NCBI RefSeq assembly: GCF_002101785.1
Contig: NZ_LQPJ01000078.1
Span: 1-64,000 of the forward strand
Direction of reading: 5' to 3'
Length of the DNA: 64,000 nucleotides
From: Mycobacterium palustre
Lineage (GTDB): Bacteria; Actinomycetota; Actinomycetes; Mycobacteriales; Mycobacteriaceae
Shown here: one piece after another, positions 8,793 through 18,120 of the stretch
Numbering within the stretch: the first letter of the stretch is position 1
How the letters are laid out: every line of letters begins with the position of its first letter
The notes under the pieces: model-generated
Database searches by the model: none
What the model saw: the letters and a program-made list of their open reading frames with translations, nothing else
Told to the model about the DNA's origin: nothing
Program-made: the position numbers and the translations under genes

Positions 8793-9500
8793 ATGCCTAA
8801 GCACCGTACCGTCGCCGCCGCCGCCGTGTCCGCAATCTTCGTGGTGGGTGGGTGCTCGTCGCCGCAACACGCCTCGACGAGCCCGGGCACCACGCCGGCG
8901 GTGTGGACGGGATCCAGCGCGCCGTCGGCGGCGTCGGGCGCCGAGGGCGGGCAGGGTGGCCGGCCCGTGGCCACGCCGTCGGCGCGCACCATCACCACGC
9001 TGCTCAAGGCGCCCGACGGCACCGAGGTCGCGACCGCGAAGCTGGAATTCGGCAACGGCTACGCCACCGTCACGATCGCCACCAGCGGCGCCGGTCACCT
9101 CTCGCCCGGGTTCCACGGCGTGCACATCCACAAGGTCGGCAAGTGCGAGCCCAACTCGGTGGCTCCGACCGGCGGCGCGCCCGGCGACTTCCTGTCCGCC
9201 GGTGGGCATTTCCAGGCGCCCGGGCACTCCGGCGAGCCCGCCAGCGGCGACCTGACCTCGCTGCAGGTGCGCAAGGACGGGACGGGCACGCTGGTCACCA
9301 CCACCGACGCCTTCGCGATGGAAGACCTGACCAGCGGCGAGAAGACCGCGATCATCATTCACGCCGGCGCCGACAACTTCGCCAACATCCCGTCGGACCG
9401 CTACAACCAGACCAACGGAACACCGGGCCCCGACGAGACGACGATGACGACCGGTGACGCCGGCAAGCGGGTGGCGTGCGGTGTCATCGGCGCCGGCTAG
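8793..9500 (+). CDS. sodC: Lipoprotein Cu,Zn superoxide dismutase
   Basis: A 235-residue periplasmic lipoprotein that converts superoxide to oxygen and peroxide, protecting the envelope from host oxidants. The signal peptide ends in a lipobox (VVGGC, Cys21). A Thr/Ser/Ala linker follows, then the SOD fold: copper ligands in HGVHIH (108-113), zinc-site residues in [11 protein letters not shown], the [10 protein letters not shown] segment and the closing [15 protein letters not shown]. tuberculosis SodC (Rv0432) is 240 residues. The ORF overlaps the start of the next gene. Confidence 0.96.
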   Translation: MPKHRTVAAAAVSAIFVVGGCSSPQHASTSPGTTPAVWTGSSAPSAASGAEGGQGGRPVATPSARTITTLLKAPDGTEVATAKLEFGNGYATVTIATSGAGHLSPGFHGVHIHKVGKCEPNSVAPTGGAPGDFLSAGGHFQAPGHSGEPASGDLTSLQVRKDGTGTLVTTTDAFAMEDLTSGEKTAIIIHAGADNFANIPSDRYNQTNGTPGPDETTMTTGDAGKRVACGVIGAG

Positions 9501-10620
9501 CCGGGCGAAAGCCCGCATCGACTTCGCGCCCTCGCCGCGGCCGACGATCGGCGTGGAATGGGAATTCGCGCTCGTCGACGCCCAGACCCGCGACCTGAGC
9601 AACGAGGCCACCGCCGTGATCGCCGAGATCGGCGAAAACCCGCGCGTGCACAAGGAATTGCTGCGCAACACCGTCGAGGTGGTCAGCGGCATCTGCGACT
9701 GCACCGCCCAGGCCATGGAGGACTTGCGCGAGACGCTGCGCCCGGCGCGCAAGGTAGTGCGGGCCCGCGGCATGGAGCTGTTCTGCGCCGGCGCCCACCC
9801 GTTCGCCCGGTGGTCGGCCCAAAAGCTCACCGACGCACCGCGTTACGCCGAGCTGATCAAACGCACCCAGTGGTGGGGCCGGCAGATGCTGATCTGGGGC
9901 GTGCACGTGCACGTCGGGATCTCCTCGGCCAACAAGGTGATGCCCATCATGACGTCGCTGTTGAAGTACTACCCGCACCTGCTGGCGCTGTCGGCCTCGT
10001 CGCCCTGGTGGGTCGGCGAAGACACCGGGTATGCCAGCAACCGCGCGATGATGTTCCAGCAGCTGCCGACCGCCGGATTGCCCTTTCACTTTCAGCGATG
10101 GTCGGAGTTCGAAGGCTTCGTCTACGACCAGAAAAAGACCGGCATCATCGATCACATCGACGAAATACGTTGGGACATAAGGCCGTCACCGCACCTGGGC
10201 ACTCTCGAGGTGCGGGTCTGCGACGGCGTGTCCAATTTGCGCGAGCTCGGGGCGCTGGTCGCGTTGACGCACTGCCTGGTGGTCGACCTGGACCGGCGGC
10301 TGGATGCGGGCCAGACGCTGCCGACGATGCCGCCCTGGCACGTGCAGGAAAACAAGTGGCGCGCGGCGCGTTACGGCCTGGACGCGGTGATCATCCTGGA
10401 CGCCGACAGCAACGAGCGGCTGGTCACCGACGACCTCGTCGACGTGCTCGACCGGATGGAGCCGGTCGCCGAGTCCCTGCACTGCGCCGACGAGCTGCGC
10501 GCGGTGGCCGACATCTGGGCCGACGGCGCCTCGTATCAGCGGCAGCGGCGGGTGGCCGAGGAACACGACGGCGACCTGCGCGCGGTCGTCGACGCGCTGG
10601 TGGGCGAGCTGGACGTCTAG
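9481..10620 (+). CDS. YbdK-type carboxylate-amine ligase (glutamate-cysteine ligase 2 family)
   Basis: About 379 residues of the GCS2/YbdK family, ATP-grasp-related ligases with weak glutamate-cysteine ligase activity in some members. Mycobacteria use mycothiol rather than glutathione, so the true substrate is uncertain. Family features: [13 protein letters not shown] at the start, the GVHVHVGI metal-site stretch in the middle, and a conserved RWSEFEGFV and [14 protein letters not shown] block. It matches Rv0433 (376 residues). No ATG is nearby. I chose GTG at 9481, 9 bases after AAGCGGG; an earlier GTG at 9454 would overlap sodC by 47 bases. Confidence 0.88.
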   Translation: MSSAPASRAKARIDFAPSPRPTIGVEWEFALVDAQTRDLSNEATAVIAEIGENPRVHKELLRNTVEVVSGICDCTAQAMEDLRETLRPARKVVRARGMELFCAGAHPFARWSAQKLTDAPRYAELIKRTQWWGRQMLIWGVHVHVGISSANKVMPIMTSLLKYYPHLLALSASSPWWVGEDTGYASNRAMMFQQLPTAGLPFHFQRWSEFEGFVYDQKKTGIIDHIDEIRWDIRPSPHLGTLEVRVCDGVSNLRELGALVALTHCLVVDLDRRLDAGQTLPTMPPWHVQENKWRAARYGLDAVIILDADSNERLVTDDLVDVLDRMEPVAESLHCADELRAVADIWADGASYQRQRRVAEEHDGDLRAVVDALVGELDV

Positions 10621-10624
10621 AACA

Positions 10625-11269
10625 ATGGCGGAACCCGAACCCGTTGAGCTGCCGATGTTTCCGCTCGAGTCGGCGTTACTGCCCCACGAAGACCTGCCGC
10701 TACGCATCTTCGAACCCCGCTACGGCGCGCTGGTGCGGCGCTGCGTCGAGGGCGGCGAGCCCTTCGGGGTGGTGCTGATCGCCGCCGGTCGCGAGGTGGG
10801 CGGCGGCGACTCGCGTTGCGATGTCGGCGTCCTGTCCAAGATCGACGAGTACGCCGACCTCGGCGCGGGCCGATACGTGTTGCGCTGCCGCACCGGCGAG
10901 CGGATCCGGGTGTCACGGTGGCTGCCCGACGACCCGTACCCGCGCGCGACGGTGACCGTGTGGCCCGACGAGCCGGGGGAGCCGGTGCGCCCCGCGCAGC
11001 TGCGTGAGCTCGAGGAGCGGGTGCTGGCCCTGTTCGAGCGGATCGCGGCGGCCCGCGGCGCCACGTTGCCGGGACGCGACGCGCTGCTGGGCCCGGGCGA
11101 CGAAACCGATGCGGGACAACGCCTTTACGCGTTGGCGTCGCGCATCCCGATCGGCGCGGCCGACCGCTACGCCGTGCTGTCGGCGCCGTCGGCGGCCGCG
11201 CGGCTGAGCGCGCTCGGCGAGGCCGTCGACGCGGTCGCCGACATGGTGGAGTTCCAGCTTTCCGAATAG
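10625..11269 (+). CDS. Lon N-terminal (substrate-binding) domain protein
   Basis: A 214-residue stand-alone LON substrate-binding domain (PUA-like plus helical bundle), with no ATPase or protease part. It opens ELPMFPLESALLPHEDLPLRIFEPRY, the typical first strands, and has the RRCVEGGEPFGVVLI stretch. It corresponds to Rv0434 (217 residues). Such proteins are thought to recognise peptides or small ligands; the role here is unknown. It starts 4 bases after the ligase stop and is followed 6 bases later by the crotonase gene, so all may be cotranscribed. Confidence 0.9.
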   Translation: MAEPEPVELPMFPLESALLPHEDLPLRIFEPRYGALVRRCVEGGEPFGVVLIAAGREVGGGDSRCDVGVLSKIDEYADLGAGRYVLRCRTGERIRVSRWLPDDPYPRATVTVWPDEPGEPVRPAQLRELEERVLALFERIAAARGATLPGRDALLGPGDETDAGQRLYALASRIPIGAADRYAVLSAPSAAARLSALGEAVDAVADMVEFQLSE

Positions 11270-11275
11270 GAGGCG

Positions 11276-12100
11276 ATGCTATTGAGCGCCGACGTGACGG
11301 TCGACATCGACGGGGGCGTGGCCGTGCTCACGCTCAATCGTCCCGCGCATCTCAACGCCTACACCGCCGAGATGGGCCGGCTGTTGAGCCGGGCCTACCG
11401 CGACTGCGACGGCGACGACGGCGTCCGCGCCATCGTGGTGACCGGGGCCGGGGCCGCCTTCTGCGTCGGGGCGGACTTCTCGGGCAACGTCTCGCCGTTC
11501 GACGCCCCGGCCGACGGCGGTGGGTTCTCCGCCTCGCCGATCGACCCGGCCGCCTTCGAATTGCGCAAGCCGGTGATCGCCGCGCTCAACGGCCACGCCA
11601 TCGGCATCGGGTTGACCATCGCCTTGCAGGCCGACATCCGCGTCGTCGCCGACGACGCCAAATACGGTGTGGTGCAAGTGCGCCGGGGCGTGATCCCGGA
11701 TTGCATGTCGCACTGGACGCTGGCGCACCTCGCCACGCTCGGCGTGGCCGCCGAGCTCCTGCTGACCGGGCGCACCTTCACCGGGGCGGAGGCGGTGGCG
11801 CTCGGTGTCGCCAACCGGGCGCTGCCCGCCGAGCGGGTGCTCGACCACGCGGTGGAGACGGCCCGCGACATCGCGGCCCACGTCGCCCCGATGTCGGCCG
11901 CCCTGTGCAAGCGGCTGCTGTGGGACAGCGCGATCAACGGCTACACCCCGCGGCAGGTCGCAGCGCTGGAAACCCGGCTGCACCAGCGTGTGATGGGCAC
12001 CGCCGACGCCCGCGAGGGGGTCAGCGCGTTCCTGGACCGGCGGCCGCCGCGATTTCGCTCGCGGTTGTCCGCCGACTGGACCGAGCTGCCCGCGCCGTGA
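11276..12100 (+). CDS. Enoyl-CoA hydratase/isomerase (crotonase) family
   Basis: A 274-residue crotonase-fold enzyme, probably hydrating or isomerising an acyl-CoA. The first oxyanion-hole segment is GAAFCVGADFSGN. The second is KPVIAALNGHAIGIGLTIALQADIRV, and DDAKYGVVQVRRGVIPD covers the active-site loop, where the usual Glu pair is not obvious. The start has a strong AGGAGG ribosome-binding site (11268-11273). I recall no counterpart at this position in M. tuberculosis, where the Lon-N gene is followed directly by the AAA ATPase gene. It is probably an accessory gene that joined the preceding operon. Confidence 0.88.
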   Translation: MLLSADVTVDIDGGVAVLTLNRPAHLNAYTAEMGRLLSRAYRDCDGDDGVRAIVVTGAGAAFCVGADFSGNVSPFDAPADGGGFSASPIDPAAFELRKPVIAALNGHAIGIGLTIALQADIRVVADDAKYGVVQVRRGVIPDCMSHWTLAHLATLGVAAELLLTGRTFTGAEAVALGVANRALPAERVLDHAVETARDIAAHVAPMSAALCKRLLWDSAINGYTPRQVAALETRLHQRVMGTADAREGVSAFLDRRPPRFRSRLSADWTELPAP

Positions 12101-12159
12101 CCGAACACCGAGGCCGCGAGCGGCCGCTCGTTATCCGGCCCGATCGTCGCCCGCGACGG

Positions 12160-12768
12160 TGGTGAGCAGCCGCGCATCCGGGGCAGCCAGTACGTCAGGG
12201 CGAAGCCGACGGCCATCGGGATCGCCGACAAGACGTAGATCCAGCGCCAGTTCAAAAAGTCGACGGCCAGCCCGCCCAGCAGCGGGCCCACCGCGAAGGC
12301 GCTGCTGGTCCAGGCCGTCCAGGACCCGATCGCCGCGGGCCGACGCGGGCTGTCAAACGACGAGTTGATCAGGGCCAGCGATCCGGGCACCAGAAAGGCG
12401 CCGCCCAGCCCCTGGACGAGGCGCCCGCCGACCAGCATCGCCGGGGTGCCCGCGGTGGCCGCGAGCATCGAGCCGGCACCGAAAGCCGCCAGCCCGAAGC
12501 GCATCACCGGTATTCGCCCGAACAGATCGGAGATGGCCCCGCCCGGCAGAACCGTGGCCGCCACCGCGAGCAGGTAGCCGTCGACCACCCATTGCTGCGT
12601 GCACATGCCCCCGCCGACGTCGCGCGCCGTGGCCGGCAACGCCAGGTTCACCACGGTGCCGTCGAGGAACGCGACCGTCGACACCATGATCGCCACCGTC
12701 ATCACCCGCGTCGTCGGCGCGACGTCGCTAAATCGCACCAGCGATGCACGCGGCGCCGCGTTGTTCAT
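12160..12768 (-). pseudogene. Truncated DHA2-type MFS drug transporter (5' part only)
   Basis: From an ATG at 12768 (GGAG upstream) the frame encodes the first six or so helices of a 14-helix DHA2/EmrB pump: FLDGTVVNLALP, the QWVVDGYLL motif, GAISDLFGRIPV (MFS motif A) and the motif C-like GPLLGGLAVDFLNWRWIY. After about residue 195 (LTYWLPRM) the similarity stops. The frame then runs to 11941 in low-complexity sequence antisense to the crotonase 3' end. A full-length member has about 500 residues, so this is a 3'-truncated remnant and unlikely to transport. Only its first 600 bases remain, and nothing else is recognisable between 12101 and 12160. Confidence 0.75.
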
Positions 12769-12885
12769 GGGCTCTGCTCCTTGCAAGTGCCGGATCGGAT
12801 CGAGCCCATTCGGGCCAGGCGCTATTTAGTAGCCGACCGGGTTACACCTGGTCCGACGTCCGTGACCGACAAACGGTTCACGCGA

Positions 12886-13707
12886 TCAGCGGTGGGCCAT
12901 CCGGGCGGGGCCGCGGCGGGCGCTGCGTTCCACCATTCGGGGTGCCACGGCCCGATGCAGTGGGCCGACAACCGCCCAGACGGCCCGGGCGACAATCGGG
13001 TGAACATAATGCAGGCGGGTGGTGAGTGCGGCCCGGCCGTTTTCGAATCGCAGCGCCAGCTGACCGCGCATGAGCGGCCCGCACGCCGCCAGCACGAGCT
13101 CCTCGCGATCCGAACGCACGACCGACCAGCCGAACATGTGGTCCCGCGTGGAATGCGGGGCCAGGCGAAACCTCAGTAGGTGACGGTGGATCCACAACAC
13201 GAGGCTTCCGCGGGCGCGCGGGCCGCCCAGCCCGTCGCGGAACGCTTGCTCGGCAGTGCGCGAATCGCCTTGCGGGATCGGGACTTCGAAGACGTCGGTG
13301 TAATCGGCATCGGTCTCGCCGGTTTGTCCCCGCGCGGCGAGCGCCGTCGCCGCGACGCGTTTGAGCATCCTGCGCACCACGATTCGGTGTGCTCCGGTTC
13401 CGATCACCAGTGCGCGATAGACCTTGCCGTGCGGGCCCGGGAAGGCCGCCCAGGTCTGGGCGCGCAGCCGGGTGCGGTGCGCCGAGTCGCCATCCAATTC
13501 GAACACCAGCCGGTAGGCGGCGAACGGGTGCCGGCCCTTGAGCCCGAACCGCTCGGGTCGGCGCGCCTCGTCGAGGACGAAACCGGCGGGGACGGTGGAC
13601 GGGTCGCGCGGGTCGCGGCACATCACCCGCACCAGCGCCGTCCACGTGTCTTCGCGGTTCGAGGTGACGGTTATGGCATGCTCATCAATATAGGGCAATC
13701 GTTCCAT
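12886..13707 (-). CDS. DUF2867-like protein, divergent from a TetR gene
   Basis: A 273-residue protein beginning MERLPYIDEH, with ITVTSNREDTWTALVRVM as in SRPBCC/polyketide-cyclase-like DUF2867 proteins. The middle has FAAYRLVFELDGD and the C-terminal half the LVLWIHRHLLRFRLAPHSTRDHMFGW stretch of that family. No catalytic residues can be named; lipid or small-ligand binding is possible. The frame stays open upstream of 13707 only as antisense to the TetR gene. Only 21 bases separate the two start codons, a classic layout for a TetR repressor and its target. Confidence 0.72.
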   Translation of the reverse strand: MERLPYIDEHAITVTSNREDTWTALVRVMCRDPRDPSTVPAGFVLDEARRPERFGLKGRHPFAAYRLVFELDGDSAHRTRLRAQTWAAFPGPHGKVYRALVIGTGAHRIVVRRMLKRVAATALAARGQTGETDADYTDVFEVPIPQGDSRTAEQAFRDGLGGPRARGSLVLWIHRHLLRFRLAPHSTRDHMFGWSVVRSDREELVLAACGPLMRGQLALRFENGRAALTTRLHYVHPIVARAVWAVVGPLHRAVAPRMVERSARRGPARMAHR

Positions 13708-13728
13708 ATAGAAGGACTGTACTAGATC

Positions 13729-14340
13729 ATGGCCCCACCGCGGAAGCACGAAACCGATGTGATCCTCGACGCCGCGCGGGCGCTGGTGCTCGAGGGCGGC
13801 CCGCGCGCGGCGAGCGTCGCGGCGATCGCGAAGAACAGCGGCGCGCCCGCGGGCACGCTGTATCACCGCTTCGGCAACCGCGACGGCATCCTGACCGCCG
13901 CGTGGCTGCGCGCGCTGGAACGCTTCCAGGCCCGGGCCATGGCCGCCGGGTCGGATGCCGCCGGGTCGGATGCCGCCGAGGACATGGCCGTGGCCATGGC
14001 CGTGGCCGCCGTCCGATTCGGGCGCGAACTGCCCGACGATGCGCGGCTGCTGTTGACGATCCGGCCGGGCGACTTGCTCGACGGCGAGCCCGACGCGGCG
14101 TTTCGGGAGACGCTCGCGGCGATGAACGCGCCTCTGACCGAGCGCGTCCGCACCCTGGCGAGGCGAATATACGGACGCGGCGATGCGCGATCCGTCGACG
14201 CCGTGGCCCGCGCGGTCGCCGACCTGCCCTATGCGGTGGTTTGGCGCCACGCGCAGGACGACCCGATGCCGCCGTGGCTGGAAGCCGACGTCGCGGCGGC
14301 GGCGCGGGCAGTGTTACAAAGCTTTGGCGAACGCGCGTAG
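13729..14340 (+). CDS. TetR-family transcriptional regulator
   Basis: A 203-residue TetR repressor. Helix-turn-helix at about 8-52: VILDAARALVLEGG, ASVAAIAKNSGAPAGTLYHRFGNRDGIL. The ligand-binding domain covers 55-200. It reads away from the DUF2867-like gene with a 21-base gap, which suggests it controls that gene and itself. The ligand-domain entry contains two direct in-frame repeats: a 15-base unit (13942-13971) giving AAGSD twice, and a 12-base unit (13984-14007) giving MAVA twice. The 3' end overlaps the convergent AAA ATPase gene by 27 bases. Confidence 0.9.
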   Translation: MAPPRKHETDVILDAARALVLEGGPRAASVAAIAKNSGAPAGTLYHRFGNRDGILTAAWLRALERFQARAMAAGSDAAGSDAAEDMAVAMAVAAVRFGRELPDDARLLLTIRPGDLLDGEPDAAFRETLAAMNAPLTERVRTLARRIYGRGDARSVDAVARAVADLPYAVVWRHAQDDPMPPWLEADVAAAARAVLQSFGERA

Positions 14341-16482
14341 CGACTCGACCTGCGCCCGATCCAGCGAGGGGCGCACGGCTCCGCGGGCCGCGGCCAAATC
14401 GTCGGCGGTCACGTCGGCGGCGTCGATGGACCGGCGCATCGCGGTGAGCGCGGCCTCGCGCAGCAGCGCCACGCAGTCGGCGGCGCTGTAGCCGTCGAGG
14501 CCGGCGGCCACCTCGTCCAGGTCGACGTCATCGCTCAGCGGCATGGATTTGCCCGCGGTGCGCAGGATTTCGCCGCGCGCCGCGGCGTCGGGCGGTTCGA
14601 CGAACACCAGCCGCTCCAGCCGGCCGGGGCGCAGCAGCGCGGGGTCGATCAGGTCGGGCCGGTTGGTGGCGCCCAACACCACCACGTCGCGCAGCGGGTC
14701 GATGCCGTCGAGCTCGGTCAGCAGCGCGGCCACCACCCGGTCGGTCACCCCGGAGTCAAAGCTCTGCCCGCGCCGCGGCGCCAGGGCGTCCACCTCGTCG
14801 AGGAACACCAGCGACGGGGCGGAATCGCGTGCCCTGCGGAACAATTCGCGCACGGCCTTCTCCGAGGCGCCGACCCACTTGTCCATCAGTTCGGAGCCCT
14901 TGACGGCGTGCACGCTGAGCTGGCCGGTGCTGGCCAGCGCGCGAACCACGAACGTCTTTCCGCAGCCGGGCGGCCCGTACAGCAGCACCCCGCGCGGCGG
15001 ATCGACGCCCAGGCGGGCGAAGGTGTCGGGATGTTGCAACGGCCACAGGACGGCCTCGGTCAGCGCCCGGCGGGCGCCGGCCATGTCGCCGACGTCGTCG
15101 AGCGTCACGCTTCCGACGGTCAGCTCCTCGCTGGCCGAGCGGGACAGCGGGCGGATCACGGTGAGCGCGCCGAGCAGGTCGTCCTGATCGAGCTTGGGGG
15201 GCTGACCGTCGCTGCTGGCCCGGGCCGCCGCGCGCAGCGCCGCCTCGCGCACCAGCGCGGCCAGGTCGGCGACGACGAAACCCGGTGTGCGGGAGGCGAT
15301 CTCGTCGAGGTCGAGATCGCCGGTGGGGGCGGTCTTCAGCAACGCCTCCAGCAGCGCCTTGCGGGTGGGTCCGTCGGGCAGCGGCAGGCCCAGCTCGCGG
15401 TCGCACAGGTCGGGGGCGCGCAGCCTGGTGTCGAGCTGGTCGGGCCGCGCCGACGTGGCGATCAGCGCGACGCCCTCGGTGGCCACGGCGGCGCGCAGCT
15501 CACCCAGGATCAGCGCGGCCACCGGCTCGGCGGCGCCGGGCAGCAGGGCGTCGACGTCGGTGATCAGCAGCACCCCGCCGCCGTCGCGGACCGATTTCAC
15601 CGCGGCGGCAACGGTTTTCAGCCGGTCGTCGGCGGCCAGGGCGCCGACCTCGGGGCCGTCCAGCTCGATCAGCCGGCGCCCCTCGCACACCGCGCGGACC
15701 AGCGTCACCTTGCCCACGCCGGCCGGGCCCGAAACCAGCACGCCCAGGTTGGTCCCGGCGCCCAGCGTCTTCAGCAGGTGCGGTTCGTCGAGCGAGAGCT
15801 TGAGCCACTCGGTGAGCTTGGCGGCCTGCGGCTGCGAGCCCTTGAGCTCCCCGACGGCGATCTCCGGGGTCGCCGCGTCGATCGAGCCAGCGCCCCGCGG
15901 GGCGGGCCCGACGCCGGCGCCCCAGGTCACCAGCGAGTTGGGTTGCACGCTGACCGGCCCCGCGGGGTCGACGCCGGTGACGGTCAACAGCTCGGAGGTC
16001 CAGCTGATCCCGACCGAGGCCGCCAGCGCCCGGGTGGCCGCCGACGTGGAGGTGCCCGGCCCCAGGTCGCGGGGCAGCAGCGAGACCGCGTCGCCGACCG
16101 TCATCACCTTGCCGAGCAGGGCCTGCCGCAGCGTCGTCGGCGTGATCGAGGCCGTGGCCAGCGCCGACCCGGACAGCGTCACCGACTTCGCGCCGTAGAC
16201 GGTCACCGGGGCGACGATCACCGCGTTGCCCTCCCGCAGCCCGGCGTTGGACAGCGTCACGTCGTCGAGCAGCGCGACGCCCACCGGGGCGCCGGGGTCG
16301 GCCAGGCCGACGACCGCGGCGGTGCTGCGCGACCCGGTCAGCGACACCGCGTCCCACTCCCGGATGCCAAGGGCGGCAACGGCATTCGGATGCAACCGGA
16401 CGACGCCGCGGCGCGAGTCGACGGCGGAGGTGTTCAGCCGGGCGGTCAGCGTGAGTTGCCGGGCGCCCGGGGCGGGCATCAT
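14314..16482 (-). CDS. Double-AAA ATPase, CDC48/p97-like (Rv0435c-like)
   Basis: A 722-residue ATPase: an N-terminal CDC48-like double-psi barrel (1-180; HPNAVAALGIREWDAV) and two AAA modules. The second is complete: Walker A GPPGCGKT near 503, Walker B LVFLDEVDAL, and RPGRLERLVFVEPP with arginine-finger context. The first is degenerate: GPAGVGKV near 250 lacks the Thr/Ser after Lys, and its Walker B reads LLITDVDAL. Energy probably comes mainly from the second ring. It is likely a protein-unfolding or remodelling ATPase in the cytoplasm. It matches Rv0435c (728). The start overlaps the pssA stop by four bases (ATGA), so the two are coupled. Confidence 0.93.
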   Translation of the reverse strand: MMPAPGARQLTLTARLNTSAVDSRRGVVRLHPNAVAALGIREWDAVSLTGSRSTAAVVGLADPGAPVGVALLDDVTLSNAGLREGNAVIVAPVTVYGAKSVTLSGSALATASITPTTLRQALLGKVMTVGDAVSLLPRDLGPGTSTSAATRALAASVGISWTSELLTVTGVDPAGPVSVQPNSLVTWGAGVGPAPRGAGSIDAATPEIAVGELKGSQPQAAKLTEWLKLSLDEPHLLKTLGAGTNLGVLVSGPAGVGKVTLVRAVCEGRRLIELDGPEVGALAADDRLKTVAAAVKSVRDGGGVLLITDVDALLPGAAEPVAALILGELRAAVATEGVALIATSARPDQLDTRLRAPDLCDRELGLPLPDGPTRKALLEALLKTAPTGDLDLDEIASRTPGFVVADLAALVREAALRAAARASSDGQPPKLDQDDLLGALTVIRPLSRSASEELTVGSVTLDDVGDMAGARRALTEAVLWPLQHPDTFARLGVDPPRGVLLYGPPGCGKTFVVRALASTGQLSVHAVKGSELMDKWVGASEKAVRELFRRARDSAPSLVFLDEVDALAPRRGQSFDSGVTDRVVAALLTELDGIDPLRDVVVLGATNRPDLIDPALLRPGRLERLVFVEPPDAAARGEILRTAGKSMPLSDDVDLDEVAAGLDGYSAADCVALLREAALTAMRRSIDAADVTADDLAAARGAVRPSLDRAQVESLRAFAKAL

Positions 16483-17342
16483 CGCGGGCGCCCGCTGGGC
16501 TTGCGCAGCCCCAGCCGGGTCATCGACCGGCGGTGCGGGCGGGCCTGGCGGATCGCGCGGCGCGCGGCGCGCCGCTGCTTGGAATCGTCGTCCCAGGCCT
16601 CCGGGTGCGCCGCCAGCCAGCGCTGGTTGCGGACCGCGAAGGGGACGTGGCACAGGTAGGCGATGATGATGACCCAGATCAAGACGTAGGGGGCCAGCAC
16701 CGCGGCGGCCGCGCAGGCGGCCAGCGCGAGCAGCAGCGGCACCGCCCAGTTCGGCGGCACCGCCACGGCGTGCATCTTCTTCATCGGGATCTTGCTGACC
16801 ATCAGCAGCGACGTGCCGGTCACCCAGATGCACAAAAACACCGTCGACGTCCACCAGCCCTCGCCGAACTGCAGCTTGAGCCCGATCAGCCCGATCATCG
16901 AGACCGCACCGGCCGGCGCGGGCATGCCGACGAAGAATTCGTGCGCGTAGCCGGGCTGGGTGCCGTCGTCGGCCAGCGCGTTGTAGCGGGCCAGCCGCAG
17001 CACCACGCACACCGCGTACAGCAGCACCACGACCCATCCGGCCGGCGACGCCCACAGCAGCGTCACGTAGAGCACGATCGCCGGCGTCACGCCGAAGTTC
17101 ACCGCGTCGGCCAGCGAGTCGATCTCCTCGCCCATCTGCGACTGGGCGTCGAGGATGCGGGCCACCCGCCCGTCCAGCCCGTCGAGGATGGCCGCCGCGG
17201 CGATCAGCGCCATCGCCGCCTTCGGCTGGTGCTCGAGCGCCAACTTGATCGACGTCAGCCCGGCGCAGACGGACAGCACCGTCATCGCGCTCGGCAGGAT
17301 CTGCAGGTTGACCGCGCGCCGGCCGCGGGGCTTGCTGATCAT
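16479..17342 (-). CDS. pssA: CDP-diacylglycerol-serine O-phosphatidyltransferase
   Basis: A 287-residue membrane enzyme that makes phosphatidylserine from CDP-diacylglycerol and serine. The CDP-alcohol phosphatidyltransferase signature is exact: Asp54, Asp57-Gly58, Ala61-Arg62, Gly71, Asp75 and Asp79 with canonical spacing. Seven to eight hydrophobic segments follow, then a basic C-terminal tail. Its product feeds psd, the gene just upstream, to form phosphatidylethanolamine. The start overlaps the psd stop by four bases, and its own stop overlaps the AAA gene start, giving a psd-pssA-ATPase operon as in M. tuberculosis (Rv0437c-Rv0435c). Confidence 0.96.
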   Translation of the reverse strand: MISKPRGRRAVNLQILPSAMTVLSVCAGLTSIKLALEHQPKAAMALIAAAAILDGLDGRVARILDAQSQMGEEIDSLADAVNFGVTPAIVLYVTLLWASPAGWVVVLLYAVCVVLRLARYNALADDGTQPGYAHEFFVGMPAPAGAVSMIGLIGLKLQFGEGWWTSTVFLCIWVTGTSLLMVSKIPMKKMHAVAVPPNWAVPLLLALAACAAAAVLAPYVLIWVIIIAYLCHVPFAVRNQRWLAAHPEAWDDDSKQRRAARRAIRQARPHRRSMTRLGLRKPSGRPR

Positions 17343-18061
17343 CGCAGCTCGGCCAGCACGGTCTCGCCGCCGACGGCGCGCTGGCCTTGCCTCACCAGCG
17401 GCTCGGTGCCCGGCGGCAGGTAGGTGTCCAGCCGGGAGCCGAACCGGATCAGGCCGTAGGTTTCGCCGATCGACAGCTTGTCCCCGACGCGGGCGTCGCA
17501 GACGATGCGGCGCGCGAGCAGCCCCGCGACCTGCACCGCCACCACGTCGGCACCGGTGTCGGTGCGCAGCCGCAGGCTGGTGCGCTCGTTCTCGGTGCTG
17601 GCCGCGGCCAGGTCGGCCGACCCGAAGCGGCCCGGCCGGTGCCGCACGGCGATCACCTCGCCGCTCACCGGGGCGCGCTGCACGTGGGCGTCCAGCAGCG
17701 ACAGGAAGATCGACACCCGCGGCAATTCCGCGTCGCCCATGTTGAGCTCGGCCGGGGGCGCGGCCGAGTCGATCACGCAGATCACCCCGTCGGCGGGTGC
17801 GACGACCGCGCCGGGCCGGCTGGGCGGCACCCGCGGCGGGTGGCGGAAGAACGCCGCGCAGGCGCCCGCCGCCAGCAGGCCGGCCCGCCGGATCCACCGG
17901 TGCCTGCGCCCCGTGACGGCCAGCGCCAGCCCGGCCGAGACGAACGGCAGCCCGGCGCGGTGGACCGGCGGAACGGTGGAGCGCACCAACTCGAGCACGT
18001 GTTTGGGGCCGAACGTGGGGTCCTCGGCCGTGGGGCCGATAGTGTGGGGGCGTCGTGCCAC
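17339..18061 (-). CDS. psd: Phosphatidylserine decarboxylase
   Basis: A 240-residue proenzyme that decarboxylates phosphatidylserine to phosphatidylethanolamine. It is of the short (PSD-A-like) type and self-cleaves at Gly208-Ser209 in RFGSRLD, turning Ser into the pyruvoyl group. The expected triad is visible: Asp91 in PADG, His126 in DAHVQRAP, and Ser209. A hydrophobic stretch at about 38-72 may anchor it to the membrane. It matches Rv0437c (231). It heads the operon with pssA, and the next gene upstream diverges, leaving 59 bases for promoters. Confidence 0.96.
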   Translation of the reverse strand: MARRPHTIGPTAEDPTFGPKHVLELVRSTVPPVHRAGLPFVSAGLALAVTGRRHRWIRRAGLLAAGACAAFFRHPPRVPPSRPGAVVAPADGVICVIDSAAPPAELNMGDAELPRVSIFLSLLDAHVQRAPVSGEVIAVRHRPGRFGSADLAAASTENERTSLRLRTDTGADVVAVQVAGLLARRIVCDARVGDKLSIGETYGLIRFGSRLDTYLPPGTEPLVRQGQRAVGGETVLAELR

Positions 18062-18120
18062 CCGGCCATCTTACGAAGCCGCGGGCGGGTTCGGTCCGCA
18101 GCGGGAACGCCCACAGCCAA

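Noticed and set aside
11941..12160. Continuation of the truncated DHA2 pump frame
   Set aside because: Residues after LTYWLPRM are low-complexity and run antisense through the crotonase 3' end. They are not the missing half of the pump.
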